64,000 bases of DNA, taken from Spinellus fusiger. Taxonomy: Eukaryota > Mucoromycota > Mucoromycetes > Mucorales > Phycomycetaceae. The position numbers and the translations under genes are program-made. The stretch spans positions 186,001 through 250,000 of the forward strand of contig JALLLS010000046.1 of the NCBI GenBank assembly GCA_025094145.1, given 5' to 3'. Shown here piece by piece: positions 24,129-38,269 of the stretch (within the stretch, counting starts at the first letter, position 1; every line of letters begins with the position of its first letter). The notes below the pieces were generated by a model, which worked only from the letters and a program-made list of their open reading frames with translations, did no database searches and was not told where the DNA came from.

Positions 24129-25137
24129 ATGGTCTTTACTCTCGAAGATTACCAACTCAGCTACAACTACTTGCACAGCAAGATAACGCAAGACTTCCAC
24201 TCTGTTAAACTAGGCATTGTCTGTGGTTCTGGTCTTGGTGGATTGGTGGATACCATTGATCCCTCTACTCTCATTGAATTCCCTTACAATGAAATCCCTG
24301 GATTTGCCAATAGCACAGGTAACGTAGTAGTAATAATAGTAGTAGTGGCAGTGGACTCAGTCTAACCTATTGACCATGGCTTCAGTGGTAGGCCATGCTG
24401 GTAAACTCGTCTTTGGCCATTTGGGTGAGAAACGCGTGCCTACTGTGTTCATGTGCGGCCGCTTCCATTTCTACGAAGGCCACACCCTCCAACAATGCAC
24501 TTTGCCTATACGAGTGATGAAACTCCTTGGTGTAGAGAATCTAATTGTCACCAATGCCTGTGGATCCCTTAATCCTGAGCACAAGGTGGGTGATCTGATG
24601 ATCATCAACGACCACCTCTCAATGCCAGGTCTTGCTGGAGAGAGCCCTCTTATTGGTAAAAATGTGGATGCCTTTGGACCTCGTTTTCCTCCTGTCTCGG
24701 ACGCCTACACCTACCAACTCCGTAAATATGCCTTCCAAGCTGCTTTGGAAGTGGGTATTGACAAGGACGCTATTCGTGAGGGTGTGTATGCATTTGTAGC
24801 AGGTCCCAGCTACGAGACGCGTGTGGAGGCACGTTACCTGCGTTCGATTGGTGCTGATGCAGTGGGCATGTCAACAGTCCCTGAGGTATTGGTGGCCCGT
24901 CATGCCAACATGAAGATTCTTGGTATTAGTTTAATTACCAATGCAGTAGTGACAGCAAGAGGCAAAGACGCCAAAAAGGAGGTTTTGCGGGAATTGGGAT
25001 TGTCCGTGGAGGAAGATACCGAAAAGGACACCGAGACTTATTTTGCTAACCATGAAGAGGTGCTTGAGTTGAGTGCGTTGAGAGCAATGGATCTTCAGAA
25101 GCTTGTGAAAAAGATTGCAGATCTTATTAGTGCTTAA
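24129..25137 (+). CDS. PNP1: Purine nucleoside phosphorylase
   Basis: Exons 24129-24318 and 24386-25137, with a 67-nt intron, give 313 residues, near the ~290-310 usual for trimeric PNPs. Diagnostic blocks are GIVCGSGLGGL, VVGHAGKLVFG, GRFHFYEGH, NLIVTNACGSLN, SYETRVEARYLRSIGADAVG and LITNAVV. The enzyme splits inosine or guanosine with phosphate into base and ribose-1-phosphate in purine salvage, in the cytosol. The phosphate-binding serine, the active-site glutamate of AGPSYETR-AE and the base-binding asparagine of LITNA are all present. The C-terminal linker contains EDTEKDTET, one of several DT-rich insertions in this window. Confidence 0.96.
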
Positions 25138-25804
25138 ACAATGAAGATTCCAAGTAGATGGAGGAAGGTGTCAACAATCTTATTCAACCTCAGACTATTA
25201 ACAGAAAGTAAATAAAGATATCCCATCTGATCTATGCTGAATTGGATTGTGTACGGTATACTCTTTAGAATGAACACGACTGGAGAAAGACAGTGTGGTT
25301 TATATATCAATTAAAAGGGAATGATCAGTCAATAAAAGACAAATAAACCACACCAGGAGCAAGTCAGAGTATTGTTTTCTTTTTTTGTTTTTTTCTTGTA
25401 TGTGAACTCTACAGGACAAGACAGAAAACTCTAGCACAAAAACAAAAAAAAACTATCTCAACGGTAAGATCCAAAAGCATAACAATGGCAATAAAGATAG
25501 TTTTTATTCTAAGCAATTGTGTATCTTATATACTCTTTATACTGAATTCAGTCTCTCAAATCCAATGAACAAACGAATTGATCCATAACAAACAATAGCA
25601 AATAACAATGCCATCGGAAATTAACTATTGTTTGTAAGCGCGTATTATGTGTGCACTTCAAGATTCAACTCAGCAGTTAAGAAAAAGAAAAAGAGTCCTT
25701 AATAGAAAATTTTTATTATTCTAAAACACCGACATCGGCAAGAGAGAAAGTACAAGACATTTTTTTTTTTTTTTTGAATATTGTTCTTCCTTTTGCTTCC
25801 ACCC
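25138..25804. other. Intergenic between PNP and mitochondrial Hsp70
   Basis: It holds the PNP 3' flank, with AATAAAG at about 25208, and the Hsp70 5' region. A 17-T run ends at about 25776. I saw no additional gene and no clear heat-shock element. Confidence 0.5.
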
Positions 25805-27992
<2,188 letters not shown>

Positions 27993-28403
27993 AGAAAGGA
28001 GAAGAAAATAGATTAGAATCACTTGTTACCACCTTTCTCTCCTTTCGTCACATAAATCAAAAGAAAGAGGAATAGGCCAAGCTGACTTGGTTTTAGAATG
28101 ACCAAGGGCATCATTAAAATGTAGATTATCATAATGTTTATTTTACTTTTCATGTTTACTCTCTAAAAAATCAATAAAAGAACAGTTAGACAGGATCAGT
28201 GGATGTGAATGAGTTTATTAGTTATTACTATGACCTGTGCTAATGAGTATTAAGTAGATAACAGGCTGATGATGATAGAACAAACATATAACTCTTTATT
28301 CTTGTATGGATTATGAGGGTTAATAGAAATAGGTATACATTGATATAAGTGTTAATATAGGTAGATAGGTAGATAGGTAGGTAGGTAGGTAGATCTCTCT
28401 CCC
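27993..28403. other. Convergent 3' flanks of SSC1 and Sip3/Lam3 genes
   Basis: It contains a run of GGTA-type tetranucleotides (GTAGATAG/GTAG) at about 28357-28392 immediately before the Sip3-like stop. No gene was seen. Confidence 0.5.
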
Positions 28404-31400
28404 TTAGTGTCGTGCTAATTCTTTTCGAATACCATCACATCCTTCCAAATCATACACTCCATCCTCACACCGTAAATATCCATCCAGAAGCCAGTTCTGA
28501 TATTCGCTCTCAACAATATGCTGCTCTATACTGTTCAGCATTCGAAAGGCAGCCAATAACTCATAACGCATTGCACCAAGACGCTCTCGTGTATAAATCA
28601 ATTCCACTGCCATGTGTCGGTGTCGTGTACTGAACCAAGTATAATTCCATCCTATAGGCTCTATACGTGATGCCTGGAAGGTTTGATAGACCCTAAATAC
28701 AGTATCATGAGCCATTCTGGACTCTATTCAAACGATGGTGATGGTTTACCCATGATTAAAAGCAATAGGTCCACTCATATGTCCTGCTGTTTCCTTGTCA
28801 AGATCCCTCAAATAAACACCACGCCATACTACAGTGGAATTGGTGGCGAGCAATTGATCCATGTAATTGACAGGACTAAAGTGATAGACAACTAGCCATA
28901 GTATGATAGCAGCCAATACATAGAGTCCCGCTGATATAATATTCTGGAAGCCTGGACTGGTCTGTTGATGATCCACCATAACAGTTACTGTGGGTTCTTC
29001 TTTGGTAGGTGCAATGACTACTGTACTTTCTACCACTCTATTTTCCTTAGTGTAGGTACCCGCAAGATCAGTTAGTCTCTGTTGAACAAGTGGCTGCATC
29101 ATTTCAATGGTCTCTGCTAATCCTTTACTGGCCGTTCTATTGATAATACCTATAGCAACATTAGTCATAGAAAGACATGTTGTATAGTACGTACTTTTTA
29201 ACATGATACTCTTGAGCCATTTGACACCAAAGCTATAGGATAGCTGACATCGGGTGGGTGTTGTATATGTGATGCAGTATTTGATACATGGAACAAAGCT
29301 GTCTGCATAGGGTAGATTAGGTGTTTTTGTAGATACAAGAACAACGTAAGAGCTAGATTAAGAGATGAATTAGGCTCTATTGCTACATTATTCCAATAGA
29401 TGTCTATGCTATCTCAAAGAAAAGATTCTATTTTTCTTCCTCTTCATTCCTTTTCATTTTGCTACACTTACAGATACTCTCTTTCTTCTAATATTTGGTG
29501 TGTTTCAATGACATCTGTTTCTTTTGCTTTGACTAAAAGAAAGGTTAATGTATTGTCTTTTACTGTTATCGATTGATATTTACCCATTGAATTATTCACT
29601 GCCATGATATACTTTAGTGTTCTTTCCTGTTTTTTCTCTTTTCCCGTAGTCCATGTCCCAATTGTAAAGTCTATATTAATAAAGTCATTGCGTTAGATAC
29701 AGTGATTTCAGTTTTAGTCTACTTACCAGTATTGGTCTTCTTTTGACTCAATTGATACCAAATACTACGAGCCCCTGCTTCCTCTCCACTCTGAGATTCT
29801 GAAAATAGAATATCAAACAACTGCTTTGCACTGATATTCATCTCAACTTGAACCTCTACTTTATCCAAATGATCATTGCATTTACACTGGACTGGCTCTG
29901 TGGGTTTCTCTAGCGTGCTTGGCCATAATGTCTCTGTATAGGCTTCTCTTTCAGTGAATGTATTTTCTGTCAAGGGAGAGGGTTTGTCTCTTTTACTAGC
30001 CGTCATTGCTGAAGAAAGTGAGTTGTTATTGTTGTTTGTGTTTGTGGTCGCAGTGGCTGCTTCCATGGCGGCTGTCAATGCACCTGCTGCCGAGGTCTTT
30101 TGTACACACATGTCAGATGTTTGCACGGATGCAGGATCTGTCTGTGGTAAGACCAAGGTTGATTGTACAGTGTTTGTTCCAGGTAGTGTTGGGATTTGAC
30201 ATGTCTGTGGGTGGGCCTGTACATTTAGTGGTGTTACTGCTGCATTCAATGCACTGATGGCTGTGAATTGAGTCACTACTGTCTTTGATTTGCGTCCAGG
30301 AGTAATGCTCTTGAGAGTATCATACAAGGATTGTAGTTCTATGTCCTGCTGTTCATCATTAATTCAATGAATGGGCCTGTCATCAATAATAGAGGGAGGG
30401 AGAGGAAGATTACTCTTGGCATACTATTGCTTACCTTTGAATCTTTGATGGTATCTACTACTAGCTTGATTTTATCACTCATTTTGTCAACAGATTCCAA
30501 CCATAGACCAAAGCAATAACGGACAGGAAGACTGTAGAGTTCAATCACCATATGGCAAGTCACTGAGATGCCTCTGTCAAACTGTAGTGTCTTGATATCT
30601 TTGATAGGAATAACAAGCTTATTATGTATCAATACGCGTGTCTCTGATACTGGTCTATCTACTTACTGTGTTTACACATGCCATCATAGAACAACTATAA
30701 AACCACAGATTTCTCTGTGTTAAATAGCAATAGCCACTATGGCTCACTTCAATTTCATTTGAGACATTCTCTTGGTTTGAAATAGTGGCTTTATCGTCTT
30801 TGGATACCTTCTTATGTCCTTCTTCTATCTGTCGATGAGGAAGATAGAGAGAACCCGAGAAACCTACAAAAGTCCATGCATATATCCATGTGTATAAGTA
30901 AATGGAGAAGAAATAAGAATCCTCTCTTTATATTCTATAGACAAGCAAAACAAAACAAAACAAAACAAAAAAACATACCTTCTAATACAACTTCATCGGG
31001 TGCTACATTATCAAAGTACTTTCTTAGCTCTTGTTGGAGTGTTCTTAGTTTCTGTGTATACCCTGACAATTTCACTTTGGGTGCTCGTGATTCTAGCTTT
31101 GTAGGCCATACTACGATGCAACATGATTCTTGAGGACTACTCACTACAGTCTCTGCAAGACTAGCAATGTCACTGGCATTATTAGATAGGGCATTAATGC
31201 CAGACATGAACCACGGCATTCCCCAAGAAATAGAAGATTGTGGGGTGATTTCAGAATTAGCAGTACTGATAGACTCCTGCATTACAGGACTTGATGGAGG
31301 TGGGGCTAGAGAAGAGCTAGAGATATTAAGAACACTAAGAGCACTGGGAGCATTAGAAGTACTAGGAATACTTGGTAGGGTTGCTGGTGTAGGTGGTGTA

Positions 31401-33272
31401 GCAAGAGCAGAAGAACTGGGTGAATGTGTTTGTCTGCTTTCACGGATCATTAAAGAAGTGACAGAGTAGGTTGTGGAGAGTGTAGGCATCAATTGGTATT
31501 TTAGTGTCTCTTGTTGTGCTGAAAGTCCAATGGGCATCGTCATTCTGTTGATTCTTTTAGGATCCTCTACTGATAATTCTCTTTTCTCCAATGTATCCAT
31601 ACGAGGTGCAAAAAGTGCTACAGGTCCACACACAGGGAGGGACGTAGAAGAAGAGCCACTTACAATTTCGGGTGCTATCTCTTTATGTTTCTCTACTGCC
31701 CATAGCCACTGCATCATTTCTTCTTCTGTCTCTGCCTGGAGCATAAAATTACTATCACATCAAGTACATGCCACGGATAAATACTTCTTCTTCTTTGTTG
31801 CTGTTGTTGTTGGGAGCTTACCTGTTGTTATGATAAATCTCAAAACAAAACCTTCGATCCAAATCACTGTTGATCTTCCCCTTGCACTCATTAATTCTTA
31901 CACGTGCCTCTATTACTACACTTCCTTTGACTTTGTTCATTGTAGTCACATTGCAACTTCCAAACCATCCGTCATGAAGAAAGAACCACCGACGCATCCA
32001 CGAGTACCGTGTGGTTTTCCCTGTCGATAGTCGTTGGAACAGATAGCCCTGTTTGGGAACAATCTCCTTGGGCATTAAATTATCCAAACACAATGTCTCG
32101 TCCATAGAAGTCCTGCTTTCTCTGTTTTCATGGAAAGAGGAGCGTGAAAACCTGTCTTGATCTCCTTCTGTTGTCTTGGAAGGGGGTGTGGGTGTGGGGG
32201 TGGGTGACATGAAAGAAGAACGACGCTTGTTGGTGAGGGTAATGTATCGCTTTAGAGAGCGGTGAGGTCTTGTCTGACGAATGTAGGCATCTTCTAGGAG
32301 GACACACGACTTTTGGATCTTATCGAGTTGGAGAGCACACGATTCTTTATTCTACACAGGTAAGCTAACTTTTCGAATAGAATAGAAACACCTAAAGACA
32401 CAGCAAGAAGCTCACCTCGTCCAGCCATAAGCGCCACCCTGGCAATAGCATGCGTATATGGGAGCATGCCTGTCCTGCTTCTTCCACCTCATCAATGCGT
32501 GCCTGGAGTGCACTTGAAAAACACAGCACCAACTGGTGTTCTATCATGGATTTGAACCGAATCAAATGGACAAAATAGTCCCCACTGCTGCGTGTGTGCA
32601 AAGTACGAACATCAAATGTCTGAAAAGCATCTTCTCGTAATGCACTGGGTTCCTTTTGTTTACTTAGAAAGTTGTACTTGTTGAGTTGAGATTCGTATCT
32701 GTCCAATGACTTTTCAAACTGTTTCCGTGATTCCTTAAAGTCCTTGAGTTCCTTCTTGATCCATTGTTGCAGAGTGATGAGGATTTCTTGTAGATCCGAC
32801 ACTAGTTTTTGTCGAAAGGCGAATTCTGACTGTAGTGTCCCCACAAAGGCATGAAGAACAGTATCAGCAATATGAGGATCTATGATGCATCACGATTGAG
32901 TTCTCTCTTGGATATACAATCTTATAAAAAGAAGAAAATAGAAGTAGGATGAGTGTGTACCTAAGAGAGATGAGTCGATGGTGTGGGTGTGGGTCCATTT
33001 TGACAGGTTCCTTGTTTCTATGTTTTGTTCTATTGAGCGTAGGTTAGATAACAAAGAGAATATATAAATAAAGAATGCCTACTCTCCATGGCCTCAATGT
33101 ACTGCTTTATCATACTAGTGAACTTGTCTATCCACTTTGCAAACTGGTCAATCTGATCTTCGACATGAATGACATTAGCACGCCAGAGAGGAGAGTCCAG
33201 TACAACGTCATGCAGTGTAATAACATTAGTGGGTAAACATATGAGGGTGGGGTATGTTTGAGTTTGAGTCAT
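28404..33272 (-). CDS. Sip3/Lam3-family BAR-PH-VASt sterol transport protein
   Basis: Thirteen exons splice in phase: 33083-33272, 32961-33029, 32416-32879, 31822-32351, 30979-31751, 30667-30863, 30435-30617, 29727-30348, 29584-29670, 29472-29532, 29195-29352, 28750-29149 and 28404-28716. The protein has ~1348 residues. The order is: a helical BAR region (residues ~1-260); a PH domain (~335-440, KQGYLFQRL, YSWMRRWFFL, NFMLQAETEEEM); a serine/proline-rich linker; a GRAM-like block (~660-800); a VASt domain (~965-1110); and one membrane segment (YVLAAIILWLVVYHF, ~1190). This matches yeast Sip3 and Lam3, ER proteins at plasma-membrane contacts that carry sterols. The five separate small frames here are exons of this one gene, not separate genes. 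Assignment to Sip3 versus Lam3 is not possible by eye. Confidence 0.93.
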
Positions 33273-33502
33273 GGCAGAAGTTCAACAGGTCAACCACTTG
33301 AGAAATTTAAAAACAGTTAATGGGTAAGTGGATGCCTTTTTGTTAGGGTAAGAAAAGAAAGACACACTCCTGCATGATGTAACTCTTTCCTTTACAATGC
33401 CCGCTCAAGGATAAAGACTGATCTTCCCCCTCTCTTGGAATATTGAATGCCCGACACATCCCATTTATTAGTTCCTATTCTATACTTTCTCTGTCTGTAT
33501 TT

Positions 33503-33678
33503 TGTATTATGTATTATGTATCATGTATTATGTATTATGTATTATGTATTATGTATCATGTATCATGTATTATGTATTATGTATTATGTATTATGTATTA
33601 TGTATTATGTATTATGTATTATGTATTATGTATTATGTATCATGTATTATGTATTATGTATTATGTATTATGTATTTT
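33503..33678. repeat. 7-bp minisatellite TATTATG in the HPC2 3' flank
   Basis: About 25 tandem copies of TATTATG, with TATCATG variants, lie a few bases after the stop of the minus-strand HPC2/ubinuclein gene, so they probably fall in its 3' UTR. Because 7 is not a multiple of 3, the tract leaves open frames in all three plus-strand frames (repeating MYYVLCI); these are not genes. Confidence 0.95.
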
Positions 33679-33685
33679 GTAGGCT

Positions 33686-35854
33686 TTATTTGTCCACAGT
33701 TTGCGTAATCAGTGACTCAATGTTCATCGAGGGAGATTTCTGCCACTGGGTGCGATCCTGGAATTGTGCAGAAGAAGTGATAGGAGGCACACCCTTGTTC
33801 GGAATAAAAGGAGTGGCTATACATCTTCAATGCCTATTCAAAACACATCCATACCTTTTTTACGTGAAGCCTCAGGTGTAGAAGACGCTGTGGGTGTTGG
33901 ACGTGCTTCTGTGCCAAATGTAATAGATGCACTTCTTTTTAAGCCGGGAGCGGTGGCAGTAGAGGCCTTTGTCTCATCCTGCTGTACCTTTTTCCCTTCC
34001 TTGAGTTTGTATTGACTTAGTTGGCGGCTCATTTCAATGGTAGCCATCCAACCCTCAGGCCAACAGGGCAATAGCTGCACACAGTTAACTCATCTCCACG
34101 TGTACCCATGGCCTTTGACTGCACTAGGTGCACTTACTCTTAAATACATCAGCTTACGAGCAGACACCTCAGCAATGGTAGGCACTGGTTTTGCTGAGAA
34201 GGATCTTGGGGTGGGTTTCTTTAGGAGTTGCTCCAATACTCTATCCACTTACCCAATCTCATTCGTAATTGTCGTAATGGAATTGACATTCTTGATAATA
34301 TCAGAAAGAATCTGCCGTTCATCATCTGTCCATTTGAACTTCTTGACAAGATTGGGGTTTTCTTCTGGACGATCCGACAGTCCCTCTGCCACTATGCCTA
34401 TTAGCACAGTGTGGTGGGTGGATTCTAAACAACACGCTTACAGGCCAGAAGAATCTTTTCCTGGTGTACTCTCAGTTGTTCTTGCATGGCCTTGTCTACT
34501 TTGGCCTTGAGTTGTGTCTCCAGACTGTCAATCTCTAGTTGCAATTCTGCCAACCGAACAGGCCCTGCTTTTGTAATGATATATTTCTACTCATACAACT
34601 TACTTAAAAAAAAGATGAATTCTTATACGCTTACCCGCAACGTGAATCGGTTGTAAGGCAGAATCCGCATTAAATGGCTGACAAGATTATCATCAATCAT
34701 ATTGAGCTGACGATAAACAATAGCACCTGCTTCCAATACAGCAGGACGTAGGCTTGTAGGGAACCGTGCCTTGTTTTCAAAAGATTCTGTTTCTTCAGTT
34801 TTCTATTAGGGTAGGAGTGTTGGCCTACCATGTTTTACTGCCTCCTCCAACTTCACCATCAATGCCTTCACCTGAGGAGACAAGGGAGTCTTTTTTGTTT
34901 TGTTTTGTTTACCAGTGGAGTCAGTACCAATAGCCAATGTTGAATGTCTATTATCTACTGTCTGGTATCTAATATAGAATACTACACAGTCCTACTCACC
35001 AGAATCATCTTACTCTTCTTCTTCTTTTCAGGATTATGTTCGGGTGAAGATGTGTTTTTGGTAGAGGGCTCTTCCCATGTCTTTCGTTCATCCGCTGTTG
35101 CTCTTTCCTTCCCTTTGGAATGACTTGGAGTGGAGGTGGAGGAGGCAAGAGACAATCTATGCAGTGACACCACCTCACTCTCTTCCCTTGAATCTGTATC
35201 ATCCTCATCATCCGACAATTCAATGGTTTCTGGCACTGGTTTGGGCACACTTGTTGTGGCTGCCTTGTCTTTTTTAAACATAAAGCTCGTCTGCTTAGAT
35301 TTTCCAGCTGGTTTGGTGCTGTCTTTTTCTTTCTCCTTCTCCTTCTCCTTCTCATTGTTATCTGTGTCTCTAGTAATGCCACATGCCCTGTTGAGCCAAT
35401 AGCACACACTCATCTTACCTAATGTCTCCCTGCCAAGGACCATAATATACAAAGTAGTGTCTGTTCTCAGGTGCTGCCACTTCACACGGTTTGTCCAGTA
35501 ACATATCGCTATCATCAATAAATGGATCGTCAATGTCGTATTCAGCATCTGCGTTTCTTCTATCGCCCTGTACTCAAACAATAAGCAAGTGTCAGTCTGG
35601 TCACGTACATTCTCATCATCAGACTCGAGATCATCAGAGTTGATATCGTCACCATCGTCGTCCTGTTCGTCATCGTAAGATGAGTGCTGTTCTAGTCGAA
35701 GGCGTAGTTCAGAGTGGTGTGCTGGGTTCTCTGAGGACTGGAGAGGATTCTTTTCTCTATTCTCTTCGTACGCCTTTTGATACGCAATCATAACAGGCAA
35801 AGTCATTCCGCTGGGTATTTCCATACGGAAGGTGTTGCAGGGTTGGGTTGTCAT
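33686..35854 (-). CDS. HPC2/ubinuclein-family histone chaperone subunit
   Basis: Ten exons fit in phase: 35609-35854, 35419-35567, 35000-35387, 34829-34871, 34635-34792, 34442-34586, 34253-34397, 34138-34204, 33855-34074 and 33686-33816. The HPC2-related domain is coded in exon 2 (NAEYDIDDPFIDDSD in spliced context, then RHYFVYYGPW). A KEKEKEKEK tract and an acidic ELSDDEDD stretch follow. The ubinuclein middle domain is in exons 5-6 (SHLMRILPYNRFTLRKYII, GPVRLAELQLEI). Hpc2/ubinuclein is the H3.3/H4-binding subunit of the HIR complex. I took the first in-frame ATG (35854); coding-like sequence continues to an acceptor at about 35966, so an upstream exon is possible. The junction at 34205-34252 is discussed in findings. 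Confidence 0.82.
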
Positions 35855-36252
35855 GATGTAGTCAAGGAAGGAGGGTATCTTGATGTGCCTTAAGAAATGT
35901 ATCAATGTGTCCTCAGCAAGAGACACTGTGGAGTGGAGTGTGACTGGTTCTCTTTCTCTCTCGTGCCTATTGGACAAAAGTAACCTATTCTTTTACCTAC
36001 ACTTTGTCACCAATCACAGTAGCTTAATACTCCTACATTATTGATTGTTTTAATGTCAGTTTATCCAAAAGAGGGAAAAAAAAAGAACAGACTTCCACGC
36101 CACCTCCTTTCCCCTCTTTTCGTTAAGTCACTTAGTTCTTGATTCTATTATATACAAATATATATATCTATATATATTTGTATAGATATATACATATATA
36201 CATATATAGATATATACATATATTCTCTCTCTCTTTCTCTCTCTTTCTCTTT
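35855..36252. promoter_or_regulatory. Divergent 5' region of HPC2 and FZO1
   Basis: About 400 bp lie between the two divergent genes. A TATA-rich run (ATATATA with TACATATA) at about 36151-36220 and a CTCTCTTT pyrimidine tract at about 36221-36250 precede the FZO1 ATG. Part of the left half may belong to an upstream HPC2 exon. The promoter role is inference. Confidence 0.4.
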
Positions 36253-38269
36253 ATGTCTGACGTCAACGCCCTTCCCTCTGTCAGCCTCACTTCAGAATAC
36301 CCACTACGCTACAGAGGAAATGACGCACAGGAACAGAGACTGTACCGGGAAGTACGGCAACATTTACTAGGTCACATCATGACAGTCATGCGCATTATGG
36401 AAGATGTATGCCACCATCCCTTTTTCACTAAAGACACCTTTACTAAAGACACACTCATCAGCGACACTCTTGCGGACACTCACAGCAGAGACACTTTTAC
36501 ACACACTCCTTTTGATCCTGTAGAGTGTTTGCAGCATCTTGTCCACTTGCGCACTCGTGTGACGGACAGTGCGTCCAAAATACTCGTGGCAGGCGATGTC
36601 AATGTAGGCAAATCCACCCTTATCAACCGAATATTACGCACAGAAGCACTCCCCACCCATGAACAGCCTTGCACAAGTGCCCTGTGTGAAGTGGTCGACG
36701 CCACCCAAAACAGTGGAGTGGAAGAAGTCCATTGTATTTCAGACCCTCCCCACTATGACAGTCACTATGCCAGTACATTTCATGCGATTCCTCACAGACA
36801 TCTCCCCAAGGCCATGGAACAAGGCCACTACCCATACTATCGGGTGTATGTCCACGACAAACACACACCAGACACAAGTCTACTGAAGCACGATCTTGCT
36901 ACCATACGCTGGATCGACTCTCCCGGATTAAATGCAGGCATTGATACTGGACAGGCTGATGTAGATGCCATTGTCCTTGTGATCAGTGCCCACGACCATC
37001 TTTCTCTCTCTGTAAGTAAGCCCTTGTATTGAACCTCACACACTTATTTCTTAAAAGGCAAAACACCTTGTCCATACAGTCTACAAGAAAAAGATCCCTC
37101 TGTTTATCATTGTCAACAAATTCGACACGGTGGTCGACAAAGAACGCTGCAAACACACCATCCTCAGCCAAATCAATGCCATTTCTCATGACCCTATCCA
37201 TTTCCTCCCTTCGTTGCATCCCACAGACCTCCAGTGTCTGGAAACCCATCTCTTACACTTTGCCGTCCAGCACCGTCTGCATACAAAACTCATCCCCGCC
37301 AGAAACTACCTGATCTCTCTCCTCACCCACCTCAAGCACATGGCCCTTGTCCGTCAAAGGGACGCCAACCTCCAACACCAAAGGACCCTCCACACACTGA
37401 CCCACGACACGTCTCTTTTGCAGCTGCTGAAGATCCGTGAGCCCGTGCTCCACCAAGTCCAGCAAAAGATAGAATCCACCCTCCACTCCATCCATACCCA
37501 TAGTGTGACTGTTCTGACCTCGGCGCTGGCCACCCTCATGCCCTGTACCACCTACCCGGGCCATTTGAAACTGATCCCTTATTGCCATGACTACTGTGAC
37601 ACAGCAGCACGGCTACTGTCTGAGGAGCTTGAGGATGTCCAACGAGAAGCCCTGGAGGAGACTCGCCAGTGTCGACATACCCTCCAATCCCTAGGCACCA
37701 CCCACTTGGGGCCGTTTCCATGGCAACACCACCCGCTTTCTTTGCCTTTACCACCTGCCATCACCCTCCCGTTCTATTGGACAGATCTTGTGAAATGGCC
37801 TCTCACACTGTCCGTTGGTGTCCTTTGTATGGGTCTCCAGTGGAGAGTGCCCTGGGGAAATAGTATTTGTGGTAGTGGTAGTGGTAGTGGAGGAGGAGGA
37901 GGATGGAAAGGGTGGGCGTCCTTGGGCGTCCTTGGGCTTCTCGGACTGCTCGATGTCAGTGCCCACATAGACGCCTTTCTGGCCCACCACTGCCGCACCC
38001 ATGTTCACCCTAGGGCCTTTGTCGACACCCACAGCCAACGGATCACCCAACAATGCCGTGCTCTCCTTGCCTCCACCTCACATGACATTGAGGTTCATTT
38101 CCAGACAGCAGTGGAGACACAAACGCAAAGAAGAAGCCAATTAGAAAACGTATTGCTTGAGGCCCACACACAGCAAGCCCATGCCACGCACTTTATTCAA
38201 CTAGTCAGTGCGGTGTTAGATCAGGTCAAATTAATCTCGACTGATGTGTCTTTTGAAATAAAGTGTTAG
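36253..38269 (+). CDS. FZO1: Mitofusin, Fzo1-type outer-membrane fusion GTPase
   Basis: Exons 36253-37011 and 37058-38269, with a 46-nt intron, give 656 residues. The dynamin-type GTPase has a P-loop GDVNVGKSTLINR (~residue 115), DSPG (G3, ~230) and NKFD (G4, ~272). N-terminal to it is a KDT-rich low-complexity insert (~58-85). A GSGSGSGGGGG stretch separates two hydrophobic segments near residues 490-530, as expected for the paired membrane anchors. A C-terminal helical region follows. Fzo1 drives mitochondrial outer-membrane fusion. At 656 residues it is shorter than yeast Fzo1 (855). Its TAG stop overlaps the stop of PIG-U on the other strand. Confidence 0.93.

Noticed and set aside
33503..33678. 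CRISPR-like array
   Set aside because: The units are directly adjacent 7-mers without spacers, in a eukaryotic genome.
33443..33881. Overlapping plus-strand frames of MYYVLCI repeats
   Set aside because: They come from the 7-bp minisatellite, which is open in all three frames.
37253..38053. Several minus-strand frames opposite FZO1
   Set aside because: They are shadows of the FZO1 coding sequence with no family resemblance.
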